Part shown: positions 38,696-49,200 of the stretch, piece by piece | How positions within the stretch are numbered: position 1 is the first letter of the stretch | How the letters are laid out: each line of letters opens with the position of its first letter | Assembly: GCF_900095265.1 (NCBI RefSeq) | Contig: NZ_LT607653.1 | Span: 124,001-188,000 of the forward strand | Direction: 5' to 3' | DNA length: 64,000 nt | Source of the DNA: Janthinobacterium sp. UMAB-56 | GTDB taxonomy: Bacteria > Pseudomonadota > Gammaproteobacteria > Burkholderiales > Burkholderiaceae_D | Notes under the pieces: generated by a model | The model's database searches: none | What the model was told of the DNA's origin: nothing | The model's input: the letters and a program-made list of their open reading frames with translations, nothing else | Made by a program: the position numbers and the translations under genes

Positions 38696-40576
38696 ATGAA
38701 AAAGCAATTTCGTACTTCCTCGCCGTTCGTGAAACACATGATTTTCTCGGCTTGCCTGATGGGAATGGGTTCTGCCGTTGCTCAAGACCTTGGGGCAGGT
38801 GACACTCCCAAAATGCAATCGATGGAGACTGGCAGCGGCCTCCCGGCCATACGCAGTGGCCGCAGTGAACAACGGCAGGCGCAGAACCCGCCCGCCAGCC
38901 GTCCGGCCAAACGCGCCGTTGCCGAAGCAGGGGCTTTTGAGGTCTATGCGGAAGGCGTGACCGGACAAAAATTGAACCTGTTCGGCAAGGATTTATTCAG
39001 CGACGTGCCATCCACCTTCGCGCCTTTCGATGGCGCGCAAGTGAACCAGGATTATGTCATCGGCACGGGCGATGAGTTGCAGGTGCGTGGCTGGGGCATG
39101 GTTGATATCGACGTCAGCGCCACGGTCGACCGCAGCGGCGCGATCTTCATTCCCCGCGTCGGCTCCGTCAAGGTCAGCGGCGTGCAGTACAAGGATCTGC
39201 AGGGCTACCTTAAGAAAGCAGTCGGCAAGATTTACACCAACTTTGAATTGACGGCCAGCATTGCCCAGACGCGCGCCGTGCAAGTGTATGTGGTCGGCCA
39301 CGCCGTGCGTCCCGGCACCTATACCCTGAGCGCCATGAGCACGCTGCTAAACGCCCTGTTCACCTCGGGTGGCCCGGACGCCACGGGTAGCATGCGCAAC
39401 ATCCAGTTGAAGCGTGGCGCACAAACCGTCAGCACCTTCGACTTGTACGACATGCTGGCCAAAGGCGACAAGAGCAGCGACATGACCCTGCGCGACGGCG
39501 ACGTGATTTACATTCCAGAAGTCGGTCCCCTGGTGGCCTTGACGGGTAATGTGAAGCAGCCCGCCATTTTCGAATTGAAAGGCAATGCCAGCCTGGCCGA
39601 TGTATTGAGCTGGGCCGGCGGTTTTGATTCGGCAGCGGAAACGAAGCAAGTGATCGTTGAAAAGAACGTCGACAATCAATACAAGACGGTGGTGGAACTG
39701 ATCGCCGACAAAACCGTCACCAGCAGCCAGCTGGCAAGTATCCCGGTAAAACCGACCGATGTACTGCGTGTGTTTGCACCAGGCGCCGTGCCGGTGCAGG
39801 CACAAATCCAGAACGAGTACGTCCGCGTCGCCGGTGAAGCCAAGCAAAGCGGCATCTTTCTGCTGAAAAAAGGCGAAACCCTGCGCGAGTTGGTCGCCCG
39901 CGTGGGAGGTGCGAACGAAAACGGTTATCTGTACGCCACCCAGTTGAACCGCGAATCGGTACGGCGTGCCCAGCAAGCCAAGTTGAATGAAGTGGCGGAC
40001 CGTTTTGAACGCGACCTGGAGTCGAATGCCACCCAGCGTATGGCTGCCACTCGCGACAAGGAAAATGCGGCTAAAACCGCCGCCGAAGTGGAGCAGCAGC
40101 GCCGCATCGTCCAGAAACTGCGCACCATCAAGGCCGAGGGCCGCATCGTGCTCGATTTGCCTGGCGTCGACACGCAAATCAAGAACTTACCCGACTTGCC
40201 CTTGCAGGATGGCGATACCATTCTGATCCCGCGCCGCCCAGGCACTGTTGATGTGCTTGGCTCGGTATTCCAGCAAAACGCCTTTGTCTACCGCCCACAG
40301 CGAACGGTGAACGATTATGTCCAGCAAGCTGGCGGCATCACCGTCACGGCGGATAAATCCGAAATGTACGTAATACGCGCGGATGGTACGGCGCAGAGTG
40401 GCCAAAGTACAGGCTGGTTCAGCGGCATTGGCGGTACGGCACTGAATCCGGGCGATACCGTGGTGGTACCGGAGAAAATTGACCGCAGCACGTTTATGCA
40501 GAGTTTGAAGGAATGGACATCGATCTTTTATCAGTTTGGTTTGGGGGCGGCTGGTTTGAAGGTCCTGCAGAATTGA
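38696..40576 (+). CDS. wza: Wza-like polysaccharide export protein with SLBB domains
   Basis: A 626-residue outer-membrane exporter of the polysaccharide-export family. A signal peptide ends in GSAVA-QD; no lipobox Cys follows, unlike classical Wza. The polysaccharide-export domain begins NQDYVIGTGDELQVRGWG, followed by several SLBB modules (VYVVGHAVRPGTYTLSAMSTL, LTGNVKQPAIFEL, VRVAGEAKQSGIFLL). A charged helical insertion of about 60 residues, probably coiled coil, lies before the last SLBB. The ATG at 38696 starts the signal peptide. The frame is open upstream within the previous gene, which I ignore. Confidence 0.9.
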   Translation: MKKQFRTSSPFVKHMIFSACLMGMGSAVAQDLGAGDTPKMQSMETGSGLPAIRSGRSEQRQAQNPPASRPAKRAVAEAGAFEVYAEGVTGQKLNLFGKDLFSDVPSTFAPFDGAQVNQDYVIGTGDELQVRGWGMVDIDVSATVDRSGAIFIPRVGSVKVSGVQYKDLQGYLKKAVGKIYTNFELTASIAQTRAVQVYVVGHAVRPGTYTLSAMSTLLNALFTSGGPDATGSMRNIQLKRGAQTVSTFDLYDMLAKGDKSSDMTLRDGDVIYIPEVGPLVALTGNVKQPAIFELKGNASLADVLSWAGGFDSAAETKQVIVEKNVDNQYKTVVELIADKTVTSSQLASIPVKPTDVLRVFAPGAVPVQAQIQNEYVRVAGEAKQSGIFLLKKGETLRELVARVGGANENGYLYATQLNRESVRRAQQAKLNEVADRFERDLESNATQRMAATRDKENAAKTAAEVEQQRRIVQKLRTIKAEGRIVLDLPGVDTQIKNLPDLPLQDGDTILIPRRPGTVDVLGSVFQQNAFVYRPQRTVNDYVQQAGGITVTADKSEMYVIRADGTAQSGQSTGWFSGIGGTALNPGDTVVVPEKIDRSTFMQSLKEWTSIFYQFGLGAAGLKVLQN

Positions 40577-40657
40577 TACCACAGAATGACAATACGGGGT
40601 GGCGCATGGGTGTCGACCTTGTTTAGAGTTTAACCCACCTTGACGCAGAGAAAATTA

Positions 40658-41878
40658 ATGTCAGAAAAAAATACTCAAACGGATGGTCGCGTTGTTGATC
40701 ATGGCGATGATGAAATAAAGTTGTTCGACGTGCTCTTGGTTCTATTAGAAAACAAAGGAAAAATTGCTGCGGCGACACTGCTGACAGCTTTGCTAGCCGC
40801 TGGCGCGACGGCATTGCTGCCCGATAAATTTCAAGCTGAGGTACTTTTATTACCGCCAAAGCAAGCGCAGAATACATCCGCATTATTAATGGGGCAATTG
40901 AGTTCGCTTGGTGGTTCAGTCGGCGGTGCGTTGGGACCCAGCCCCAATGATATGTATATTGGCATGCTGCAAAGCAGGACGATTGCAGACGCATTGATAC
41001 GCCGCTTCAATCTGGCCAGTGACTATCGAACTAAGGATGCCAGCGAAACGCGCATGGAACTCGCAAAAGCGAGTACGTTCATAAACGAAAAAAGCGGCAT
41101 GATTACCTTGCAGGTTCTAGATAAAGATAAGCTGCAGGCCGCTGCTCTTGCGAATGGTTACATCGAGGAATTGCAAAAGCTGGTCCAAGTATTCGCTGTA
41201 ACCGAGGCAGCCCAGCGTCGTCAATTCTATGAGAAGCAATTGGCAGGTGCGAAACGCCAACTTAGTGACGCCGAAGTAGCTTTGAAAAAAGTACAGCAAA
41301 AGACCGGCCTGATTCAGATGAATGCGCAGGCTGAGGCGCTGATCCAAGGAGCCGCTGCAGTTCAGGCGCAGGTCGCCGCCCATGAGATTAGGCTAACCGC
41401 GATGCAAACCTTTGCGACTCCTCTCAATCCTGACTACGTGCGAGTTCAACAAGAGTTGATAGGGTTGCGCGCTCAACTAAGTAACATGGAAACGGGTGTC
41501 AATCGTGGCAATGGAGATTTATCCATCTCAGCAAGCAAGGCGCCAGAAGATGGGTTGGAATATGTGCGCAAGTTGCGCGATGTTAAATATTATGAAACCA
41601 TTTTTGACTTGATGGCTAAGCAATTTGAAATTGCAAAGATCGATGAAGCGAAAGAAAGTGCTTTCATTCAGGTTTTGGACCCAGCGATTCCACCCGATAA
41701 TAATGCACAACCCCGTCGGGTCCGAATTGTTGTCATCGCTGCGCTGATGGCGGCATTTTTTTCTATGTGTTGGGCATTTGCCAGCGAGGCGTTAAAGAGC
41801 GCACGCAGGGATATTAAGAAATTGGATAAGATGAAATTGCTTAAAAGAAGTTTATTGTCGAAGTCGATGGCTGAGTGA
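40658..41878 (+). CDS. wzz: Wzz/GumC-type chain-length determinant
   Basis: Inner-membrane polysaccharide co-polymerase of 406 residues. It has a cytoplasmic N-tail, a membrane helix (about residues 38-58), a large periplasmic part with coiled coil (AGAKRQLSDAEVALKKVQ), the Pro-rich LDPAIPPDN before the second helix, and a short charged C-terminus. It lacks a tyrosine-kinase domain, so it is Wzz-type and not full Wzc. The ATG at 40658 is chosen; an upstream TTG at 40640 is the alternative. From here on the DNA is visibly AT-richer. Confidence 0.9.
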   Translation: MSEKNTQTDGRVVDHGDDEIKLFDVLLVLLENKGKIAAATLLTALLAAGATALLPDKFQAEVLLLPPKQAQNTSALLMGQLSSLGGSVGGALGPSPNDMYIGMLQSRTIADALIRRFNLASDYRTKDASETRMELAKASTFINEKSGMITLQVLDKDKLQAAALANGYIEELQKLVQVFAVTEAAQRRQFYEKQLAGAKRQLSDAEVALKKVQQKTGLIQMNAQAEALIQGAAAVQAQVAAHEIRLTAMQTFATPLNPDYVRVQQELIGLRAQLSNMETGVNRGNGDLSISASKAPEDGLEYVRKLRDVKYYETIFDLMAKQFEIAKIDEAKESAFIQVLDPAIPPDNNAQPRRVRIVVIAALMAAFFSMCWAFASEALKSARRDIKKLDKMKLLKRSLLSKSMAE

Positions 41879-41937
41879 GTGCTGTTGCGAAATAACATTG
41901 GTATTAACTGAGTAATTAATTAATGGAAGAGTTTTTT

Positions 41938-43056
41938 ATGACTAAAGTCGCACTTATCACGGGTATAACCGGACAAGATGGCTCGTATTTGGCTGAGTTT
42001 CTTTTGGCGAAAGGTTATCAAGTTCATGGAATCAAGCGTCGCGCATCACTGTTTAATACCGATAGGATCGACCCGATATATCAAGACCCGCATGTTCCTA
42101 ATCCAAAGCTGTTTCTCCATTATGGTGATTTGACGGATTCGTCCAATTTGATTCGTATCCTGCAGCAGGTTCAACCGGATGAGGTATATAACCTAGGTGC
42201 AATGAGCCACGTTGCAGTATCGTTCGAGTCGCCGGAATACACGGCAGACGTCGATGGTATGGGTACGCTTCGTTTGCTCGAAGCGATACGTTTGCTGGGG
42301 CTGGAAAAGAAGACGCGCTTTTATCAAGCTTCAACATCAGAATTGTATGGGTTGGTCCAGGAAATTCCGCAAAAGGAGACAACTCCCTTTTATCCTCGTA
42401 GTCCATACGCGGTTGCGAAGTTGTATGCTTATTGGATCACGGTAAATTACCGTGAAGCCTATGGTATGTATGCCTGCAACGGGATTTTGTTTAATCACGA
42501 GTCACCGCGCCGTGGAGAAACGTTTGTAACGCGAAAAATCACCCGGGCCTTGGCTAATATATCTCAGGGACTAGAGTCACTGCTCTATCTCGGCAATATG
42601 GATGCTTTGCGTGACTGGGGCCACGCGCGCGACTATGTCGAGATGCAATGGTTGATGCTGCAGCAGGAGCAACCGGAAGATTTTGTCATTGCCACCGGGG
42701 TACAGTATTCCGTACGCCAATTCGTTGAAGTCGCAGCTTCTGAATTAGGTATTAGTATCGAATGGCAAGGCTCGGGTATTGATGAGAAGGGAATTGTTGC
42801 CTCCGTTACCGGGGAAAAGGCTCCTGGCATTGTGGTTGGTCAAACGATTGTCAGTATTGATCCTAAATATTTCCGTCCAACGGAGGTGGAAACTCTACTA
42901 GGTGATCCTACTAATGCCCGCGTTAAACTTGGTTGGGTTCCAACGACGACATTTGTCGAAATGGTGCAAGAAATGATGGCGTTTGATTTCGATGCAGCGA
43001 AACGTCACGTATTGTTAAATAATCATGGCTACAAAGTCGCGATTTCAATCGAGTAG
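41938..43056 (+). CDS. gmd: GDP-mannose 4,6-dehydratase
   Basis: Short-chain dehydrogenase of 372 residues that forms GDP-4-keto-6-deoxy-mannose, first step to GDP-fucose. The Rossmann start [35 protein letters not shown] and the catalytic Tyr/Lys in [14 protein letters not shown] with [16 protein letters not shown] are diagnostic. The ATG at 41938 is preceded by GGAAGAG; the ATG at 41923 would include this ribosome site in the coding frame. Its product is used by fcl, 15 bases downstream. Confidence 0.96.
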   Translation: MTKVALITGITGQDGSYLAEFLLAKGYQVHGIKRRASLFNTDRIDPIYQDPHVPNPKLFLHYGDLTDSSNLIRILQQVQPDEVYNLGAMSHVAVSFESPEYTADVDGMGTLRLLEAIRLLGLEKKTRFYQASTSELYGLVQEIPQKETTPFYPRSPYAVAKLYAYWITVNYREAYGMYACNGILFNHESPRRGETFVTRKITRALANISQGLESLLYLGNMDALRDWGHARDYVEMQWLMLQQEQPEDFVIATGVQYSVRQFVEVAASELGISIEWQGSGIDEKGIVASVTGEKAPGIVVGQTIVSIDPKYFRPTEVETLLGDPTNARVKLGWVPTTTFVEMVQEMMAFDFDAAKRHVLLNNHGYKVAISIE

Positions 43057-43071
43057 TAAGGATTATTAAAT

Positions 43072-44025
43072 ATGACTACAAAGAAGCGAATTTATGTCGC
43101 CGGCCATCGCGGGATGGTAGGCGCAGCAATCGTGCGCCTGTTAGTTGCGCGTGGAGATAGCGAGATAGTTACGAAAAGTAGCAATGAGCTTGATCTCACT
43201 GACCAAGCCCAGGTTCGGTCATTTTTTGCTGTCCAGAAAATCGATGAGGTATATATCGCAGCGGCAAAAGTTGGCGGAATTCACGCTAACAATACTTTTC
43301 CTGCCGAATTCATTTATCGAAATCTGATGATTGAGAGCAATGTGATTCACGAAGCGTGGAGTTCAGGTGTTCAGAAATTACTCTTTCTAGGCTCGTCATG
43401 TATCTATCCTAGAATGGCTGAACAGCCGATCAAGGAAGAGTATCTGCTTACTGGAAAACTTGAGCCGACCAATGAAGCTTATGCAATTGCAAAAATAGCG
43501 GGTATTAAGCTCTGCGAAAGTTATAACCGACAATATGGAGTCGATTACCGCAGTATAATGCCGACCAATTTATATGGTCCTGGTGATAACTACCATTCAG
43601 AGAATAGCCATGTGATTCCAGCATTGATCCGCCGGTTTCATGAAGCAAAATTAGCCGCTGCTCCTGAAATTGTAATTTGGGGGACCGGAACGCCACGCCG
43701 CGAGTTTCTCTACGTCGATGACATGGCTGGAGCCAGCATTCACGTAATGGAACTGCCGCGTGAAGTTTACGAAGCCACTACTCAGCCGATGAGTTCTCAC
43801 ATCAATGTGGGAACAGGATCCGATATAACGATCGCGCTATTGGCAGAAACGATAGGGAAAATTGTAGGGTATTCTGGAAATATTAGGTTTGATGTTACCA
43901 AGCCGGATGGAACTCCGCGTAAATGGCTGGATATATCACGTCTGCTTAGTTTGGGGTGGAAGCCAAGCGTAGAACTAGAGAGCGGTCTGCAGCATGCATA
44001 CCAAGCATTTCAGCGCGGAACCTGA
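43072..44025 (+). CDS. fcl: GDP-L-fucose synthase
   Basis: Epimerase-reductase of 317 residues turning GDP-4-keto-6-deoxy-mannose into GDP-L-fucose. It has [17 protein letters not shown], the family's [22 protein letters not shown], the catalytic AYAIAKIAG (Tyr and Lys) and [14 protein letters not shown]-rich codons are common, in contrast with the housekeeping genes. The gene pairs with gmd; an AT-rich 96-base gap then separates it from rfbF. Confidence 0.96.
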   Translation: MTTKKRIYVAGHRGMVGAAIVRLLVARGDSEIVTKSSNELDLTDQAQVRSFFAVQKIDEVYIAAAKVGGIHANNTFPAEFIYRNLMIESNVIHEAWSSGVQKLLFLGSSCIYPRMAEQPIKEEYLLTGKLEPTNEAYAIAKIAGIKLCESYNRQYGVDYRSIMPTNLYGPGDNYHSENSHVIPALIRRFHEAKLAAAPEIVIWGTGTPRREFLYVDDMAGASIHVMELPREVYEATTQPMSSHINVGTGSDITIALLAETIGKIVGYSGNIRFDVTKPDGTPRKWLDISRLLSLGWKPSVELESGLQHAYQAFQRGT

Positions 44026-44121
44026 CTTTTTATTTTGGTTGGTACGTCGTGATTTATAAAAAAATCGCTTCAGCGCTAAATAAGTATTGGTATATTTTTA
44101 TTATTTATAATTGGGTATGAA

Positions 44122-44889
44122 ATGAAAGCAGTCATTCTTGCAGGTGGACTAGGCACGCGCATTAGCGAAGAGACATCCACTAAGCCGAAACCGATGGTGG
44201 AAATAGGAGGTAAACCCATATTATGGCATATCATGAAAAGTTATTCAGCTCATGGTGTGAATGATTTTGTAATTTGCTGCGGCTATAAGGGGTATGTTAT
44301 TAAGGAATACTTCGCAAATTATTTTCTTCATATGTCGGATGTTACATTTGATATGAAAAATAATAAAATGGAAGTTCATGCTCGGAACGCTGAGCCATGG
44401 AAAGTTACATTGGTGGATACCGGTGATGACACGCTTACGGGCGGACGTTTAAAACGTGTCAAGCAGTATGTCGCTGACGAGGAAGAATTCTGCTTTACCT
44501 ATGGCGATGGCGTCAGCGATGTTAATATCACAGAATTAATAAAATTTCATCGGAAAAATGGGAAACTTGCTACGCTGACAGCGACCCAGCCACCTGGTCG
44601 TTTTGGTGCTTTGAATTTGGATGGGCACGTTGTAAATAGTTTTCAAGAAAAACCGCAAGGTGATGGAGCATGGATCAATGGTGGTTATTTTGTATTGTCG
44701 CCAAAAGTAATTGATTATGTTGATGATGACGCTATCATGTGGGAAAAGCAGCCGATGGAACGATTGGCGGAAGATGGCCAACTGAATGCCTATTTTCATA
44801 AGGGATTCTGGCAGCCAATGGATACGCTGCGTGACAAGGTACATCTGGAAGAGCTGTGGCAGTCTGGTAAAGCTCCTTGGAAGGCATAA
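44122..44889 (+). CDS. rfbF: Glucose-1-phosphate cytidylyltransferase
   Basis: Nucleotidyltransferase of 255 residues making CDP-glucose, entry to the 3,6-dideoxyhexoses. The signature [36 protein letters not shown] and the active-site [11 protein letters not shown] are present, and [10 protein letters not shown] is typical. It is followed by rfbG, whose start lies two bases after its stop. Confidence 0.95.
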   Translation: MKAVILAGGLGTRISEETSTKPKPMVEIGGKPILWHIMKSYSAHGVNDFVICCGYKGYVIKEYFANYFLHMSDVTFDMKNNKMEVHARNAEPWKVTLVDTGDDTLTGGRLKRVKQYVADEEEFCFTYGDGVSDVNITELIKFHRKNGKLATLTATQPPGRFGALNLDGHVVNSFQEKPQGDGAWINGGYFVLSPKVIDYVDDDAIMWEKQPMERLAEDGQLNAYFHKGFWQPMDTLRDKVHLEELWQSGKAPWKA

Positions 44890-44891
44890 GC

Positions 44892-45965
44892 ATGAGCATG
44901 AATCTCTCATTTTGGAGGGGGAAGCGGATCTTTTTAACCGGGCACACTGGGTTTAAAGGCGGCTGGCTGAGCCTATGGTTACAACAACTCGGTGCTGAAG
45001 TTACCGGCTATGCCCTATTGGCACCAACCGAACCAAGCTTATACGAGGTGGCTGATGTTGCGCGCGGCATGCGTTCAATTATCGGAGACGTGCGCGATGC
45101 TGCCGCGCTCAAGCGTGCAATGGTCGAGGCCTGTCCGGAAATCGTGATTCACATGGCTGCCCAGCCGCTCGTACGTTACTCTTACGACCACCCAGTGGAA
45201 ACGTATTCGACTAACGTGATGGGCCTAGTCAACCTGTTGGAAGCCGTGCGCGGCTTACCAGGCGTCCGTTCAGTCGTCAACGTTACCAGCGACAAATGCT
45301 ATGAAAACAGGGAATGGCCTTGGGGCTATCGTGAGAACGAAGCCATGGGGGGGTACGACCCCTACAGCAACAGTAAAGGCTGCGCTGAACTCATTACTTC
45401 TGCCTATCGCAATTCGTACTTCAATCAAACAAAATACTCCACGCACGGTATCGCTCTGGGCAGTGGCCGAGCTGGTAACGTGATCGGCGGCGGAGATTGG
45501 GCCTTGGATCGGCTGATTCCGGACATGCTGCGCGCAATCGGCGCGGGCGAGGCCGTCAAAATTCGTAACCCGGATGCGATTCGGCCATGGCAACATGTAT
45601 TGGAGCCACTGAGCGGTTACCTGACCTTGGCGGAAAAACTCTACACGGACGGTGCTACCTACGCCGAAGGCTGGAATTTTGGTCCGCATGACATTGACGC
45701 CAAGCCGGTTGGTTGGATCATCGAACGTATTACCCAGGTTTGGGGCGACGGCGCAGCCTGGCAACTGGAAGGCGTGCCGCAACCGCACGAAGCCACGTAC
45801 CTGAAGCTGGATTGTTCCAAGGCGCGCGCAGCCCTCGGCTGGCATCCGCGTTGGAACATTGGGCAGACCATCGAAAAAATCGTCGAGTGGCACAAGGCCT
45901 GCGACCAGGGCGCCGATATGCGCGCACTGACGCTGGGGCAAATCACGGCCTATCAAAACACTTAA
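44892..45965 (+). CDS. rfbG: CDP-glucose 4,6-dehydratase
   Basis: Short-chain dehydrogenase of 357 residues producing CDP-4-keto-6-deoxyglucose. Features include FLTGHTGFKGGWLSLWLQQLGAEVTGYAL, VTSDKCYENREW and the catalytic DPYSNSKGCAEL. The ATG at 44892 has a GGAAGG element upstream; a second ATG two codons on is an alternative. From this gene through rfbH the codon use is more GC-rich than in the three genes before, hinting at a different origin. Confidence 0.95.
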   Translation: MSMNLSFWRGKRIFLTGHTGFKGGWLSLWLQQLGAEVTGYALLAPTEPSLYEVADVARGMRSIIGDVRDAAALKRAMVEACPEIVIHMAAQPLVRYSYDHPVETYSTNVMGLVNLLEAVRGLPGVRSVVNVTSDKCYENREWPWGYRENEAMGGYDPYSNSKGCAELITSAYRNSYFNQTKYSTHGIALGSGRAGNVIGGGDWALDRLIPDMLRAIGAGEAVKIRNPDAIRPWQHVLEPLSGYLTLAEKLYTDGATYAEGWNFGPHDIDAKPVGWIIERITQVWGDGAAWQLEGVPQPHEATYLKLDCSKARAALGWHPRWNIGQTIEKIVEWHKACDQGADMRALTLGQITAYQNT

Positions 45966-45989
45966 AATATATACATTCAAGGAATTAGC

Positions 45990-47303
45990 ATGAACAAAGA
46001 GCAAATCAGAGAACAAATCCGCGCACTGGTTGGCGAATACGGCGCATTGGCCAGCGCCCCAAGAGCTTTTGAACCGGGTGTGACCGTTATTCCTCCAGCC
46101 GGCAAAGTTGTGGGCGCACCGGAAATGGAACTGATGGTCGATGCCTCGCTGGATGCCTGGCTGACGACCGGCCGCTTTAACGACCAATTCGAAGCGCGTT
46201 TGGCTAAGTTCCTTGGTGTAAATTTCTTGATCACCGTGAACTCGGGCTCATCAGCCAATCTGGTCGCGTTTAACACGCTGACCTCGCCAAAACTCGGAGC
46301 GCGTGCCATTCAGCCGGGTGACGAAGTGATTGGTGTAGCCGCCGGTTTCCCTACAACCGTCAACCCTATCCTGCAGTTCGGTGCCGTACCTGTGTTCGTC
46401 GACGTGGAACTGGGTACCTACAACGTTGATGCGACTTTAATCGAGGCTGCCATTACGCCGAAGACCAAGGCCATCATGTTGGCGCATACGCTGGGTAATC
46501 CATTCAATTTGGAACTCATCGTTGCTCTGTGCAAAAAATACAACCTGTGGCTGATCGAAGATTGCTGCGATGCGCTGGGTGCGACCTACAATGGCCAACT
46601 GGTTGGCACGTTTGGTGACATCGGCACCATGAGTTTTTATCCAGCACACCACATCACCATGGGTGAAGGCGGTGCCGTGTTTACGAACAGCCCGGAATTG
46701 AAAGCAATTGCGGAATCGTTCCGCGACTGGGGCCGCGACTGTTACTGCGCTCCCGGCAAAGACAACACCTGCGGTCAGCGCTTCTGCTGCAAACTTGGTA
46801 CGCTGCCCGAAGGCTACGACCATAAATACACCTACTCTCACCTAGGCTACAACCTGAAGATCACCGACATGCAGGCCGCCTGTGGTGTGGCTCAACTCGA
46901 CCGGATCGATGGGTTTGTCGCTGCACGTAAAGCTAACTTCGCTTACCTGACGGAACGCCTGCAAAGCTGTACAGAATTCCTGCTGCTGCCAGAGGCGACG
47001 CCAAATTCGGACCCATCGTGGTTCGGCTATCCGATTACCCTTAAACCGGAAGCTAACGTCAATCGCGTTGACCTGCTGACCTATCTGGATCAACACAAAA
47101 TTGGTACGCGGCTGCTTTTTGCTGGTAATTTGACACGTCAACCTTATATGTTGGGCCGAAATTACCGTGTTGTTGGCAAGTTGGACAACACGGACCGCAT
47201 TATGCACGACACGTTCTGGATTGGTGTGTTTCCAGGCCTGACAAATGAGATGCTTGATTTCACGATTGGCAAAATCGAAGCGTTCTTTGGCGTAAACTTC
47301 TAA
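45990..47303 (+). CDS. rfbH: CDP-6-deoxy-D-xylo-4-hexulose-3-dehydrase (E1)
   Basis: PMP- and [2Fe-2S]-dependent dehydrase of 437 residues that removes the C3 hydroxyl, the step committing to 3,6-dideoxyhexoses. The fold is that of sugar aminotransferases, but the usual Schiff-base Lys is His in [15 protein letters not shown], which marks E1. The iron-sulfur Cys cluster is visible in [18 protein letters not shown]. It needs an E3 reductase partner, which is not in the window and is probably encoded elsewhere. Confidence 0.96.
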   Translation: MNKEQIREQIRALVGEYGALASAPRAFEPGVTVIPPAGKVVGAPEMELMVDASLDAWLTTGRFNDQFEARLAKFLGVNFLITVNSGSSANLVAFNTLTSPKLGARAIQPGDEVIGVAAGFPTTVNPILQFGAVPVFVDVELGTYNVDATLIEAAITPKTKAIMLAHTLGNPFNLELIVALCKKYNLWLIEDCCDALGATYNGQLVGTFGDIGTMSFYPAHHITMGEGGAVFTNSPELKAIAESFRDWGRDCYCAPGKDNTCGQRFCCKLGTLPEGYDHKYTYSHLGYNLKITDMQAACGVAQLDRIDGFVAARKANFAYLTERLQSCTEFLLLPEATPNSDPSWFGYPITLKPEANVNRVDLLTYLDQHKIGTRLLFAGNLTRQPYMLGRNYRVVGKLDNTDRIMHDTFWIGVFPGLTNEMLDFTIGKIEAFFGVNF

Positions 47304-47305
47304 CT

Positions 47306-48178
47306 ATGCGCTTGTTATTAACCGGTGCGACGGGCTTTTTGGGCGAGTCCTTGGTACGTCGCTTCTTGGCCGATGGTCATCAGATTGTGATATTGAAAAG
47401 GCGCACTTCGGTATTGCCCAGCCTGATCGCTAGCAATGCTGCCATCGTCTGCCATGATGTGGAGGACGGCTTGGCTGCAGCCTTTGTGGTAACAAAGCCT
47501 GATGCCGTTATTCATTTGGCGACGTGTTATGGCCGCAGTGGCGAAGACATGATGACCGTTTTCGAGACCAATACGGCTTTTTCACTGCACCTGCTGCAGG
47601 CCGCCCGGGCGGCCGAAGTCGCACTGTTCATCAATACCGATACGGCGCTTGAGAAATTGACGAACGCTTATTCACTGTCGAAAAGACAATTCGCTGAGTG
47701 GGGCCAATGGCTGGCGCAGCGCAATGAATTTACGTTCATTAACGTGCGGCTGGAGCATATGTTTGGCCCTGGAGATGCTGCGTCCAAATTTACGGCCCAC
47801 GTTATCGGTACATTGTTGGAAAATCGTCTCGAAATTAATCTGACCAAGGGCGAACAGTTGCGTGACTTCATTTATATCGACGATGTGCTTTCTGGCTATC
47901 AGACCTTACTGGCCCATTACGCCCACAATACTGTCAATGGTTATATAGAATGTGATTTGGGCAGCGGGGAGGCGATTACCATCAAGGATTTTGTCGAATT
48001 GGTTCACACCCTGACTAAGTCGCGAACCAAACTTAACTTCGGTGCATTGCCGTACCGTCCCGGAGAGGTCATGCGGACACAAGCCGATACAAGTTATCTG
48101 AAAAAACTTGGCTGGCGTGTGCAAACCAGCTTGGCTGACGGCATACAAAAAATTATAGCGAGTGAAAAAATACTATGA
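47306..48178 (+). CDS. rfbS: CDP-paratose synthase (RfbS-like SDR)
   Basis: NAD(P)-dependent reductase of 290 residues that would reduce the CDP-3,6-dideoxy-4-keto sugar. It has the Rossmann start [33 protein letters not shown], the Tyr/Lys catalytic [12 protein letters not shown] and [10 protein letters not shown]. Its pattern matches both RfbS (paratose) and RfbJ (abequose) as I remember them; the neighbouring CDP-paratose epimerase favours RfbS. It starts two bases after rfbH and overlaps rfbE by four bases. Confidence 0.82.
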   Translation: MRLLLTGATGFLGESLVRRFLADGHQIVILKRRTSVLPSLIASNAAIVCHDVEDGLAAAFVVTKPDAVIHLATCYGRSGEDMMTVFETNTAFSLHLLQAARAAEVALFINTDTALEKLTNAYSLSKRQFAEWGQWLAQRNEFTFINVRLEHMFGPGDAASKFTAHVIGTLLENRLEINLTKGEQLRDFIYIDDVLSGYQTLLAHYAHNTVNGYIECDLGSGEAITIKDFVELVHTLTKSRTKLNFGALPYRPGEVMRTQADTSYLKKLGWRVQTSLADGIQKIIASEKIL

Positions 48179-49200
48179 AATTACTAATTACAGGTGGCTG
48201 TGGATTTTTGGGCAGTAATTTATCAGTCGACGCTTTGGCGCGTGGCGATGACTTAATGATTTTCGATAATCTATATCGCAACGGTTCGCGTGAGAACCTT
48301 ATATGGCTGCAGCAGCAAGGAAAGTTCAAGTTTGAGCATGGCGATATTCGTAATCATAACGACGTCACGAGAGTAATACAGTCGTTTCAACCAGACGTAA
48401 TTTTTCACTTGGCAGGGCAGGTTGCCATGACCACGTCGATCGCTAATCCACGTATGGATTTTGAGGTTAATGTGGCAGGTACTCACAGTCTGCTCGAAGC
48501 AGTGCGCTTGTATGCTCCACAAGCGACTGTGGTCTACTCGTCAACCAACAAGGTTTACGGCGATCTCGAACAATATCAGTACGTTGAAACGGAGATGCGC
48601 TATAAGTGTAGTGACCGCCCGGAGGGATTCAGCGAGGAAACCCCACTTGAATTTCACTCGCCATATGGCTGCTCAAAGGGCGCGGCTGACCAATATATGC
48701 TTGATTATGCACGTATTTTCGGGTTAAAAACGGTGGTGTTCCGTCATTCATCAATGTATGGCGGCCGCCAGTTTGCCACCTATGACCAAGGATGGGTCGG
48801 TTGGTTTTGCCAAAAGGCGATTGAGGCGAAAAATGGGCAGGTTGTGGAGCCGTTTACTATTTCAGGGACAGGGAAGCAGGTACGGGACGTGCTGCATGCC
48901 GACGACATGAAACGGCTGTACTTTGCCGCCGTCACCAATATTGAAGCGGCAAAGGGCCAAGCGTTCAACGTGGGTGGCGGCCTTCAAAATAGCCTGTCAT
49001 TGTTGGAGTTGTTTTCACTGCTGGAAGAATTTTCAGGGGCCAAATTGAATTACGTTAAACTGCCGGTACGCTCTAGCGATCAGCGTGTGTTCGTTGCGGA
49101 CATTGCCAAGGCTCAAAAAATCTTGCAATGGCAACCAATTGTGACGGCTAGGGAAGGTGTCGCAAGCATGGTCAACTGGGTAGATCAGTACTATGCTTGA
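48175..49200 (+). CDS. rfbE: CDP-paratose 2-epimerase (CDP-tyvelose synthesis)
   Basis: NAD-dependent epimerase of 341 residues converting CDP-paratose to CDP-tyvelose. The sequence follows enteric RfbE closely from memory: [41 protein letters not shown], the catalytic [19 protein letters not shown] and [19 protein letters not shown]. Together with rfbF, rfbG, rfbH and rfbS it completes the tyvelose pathway. It overlaps the gene before by ATGA and the flippase after by eight bases. Confidence 0.94.
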   Translation: MKLLITGGCGFLGSNLSVDALARGDDLMIFDNLYRNGSRENLIWLQQQGKFKFEHGDIRNHNDVTRVIQSFQPDVIFHLAGQVAMTTSIANPRMDFEVNVAGTHSLLEAVRLYAPQATVVYSSTNKVYGDLEQYQYVETEMRYKCSDRPEGFSEETPLEFHSPYGCSKGAADQYMLDYARIFGLKTVVFRHSSMYGGRQFATYDQGWVGWFCQKAIEAKNGQVVEPFTISGTGKQVRDVLHADDMKRLYFAAVTNIEAAKGQAFNVGGGLQNSLSLLELFSLLEEFSGAKLNYVKLPVRSSDQRVFVADIAKAQKILQWQPIVTAREGVASMVNWVDQYYA

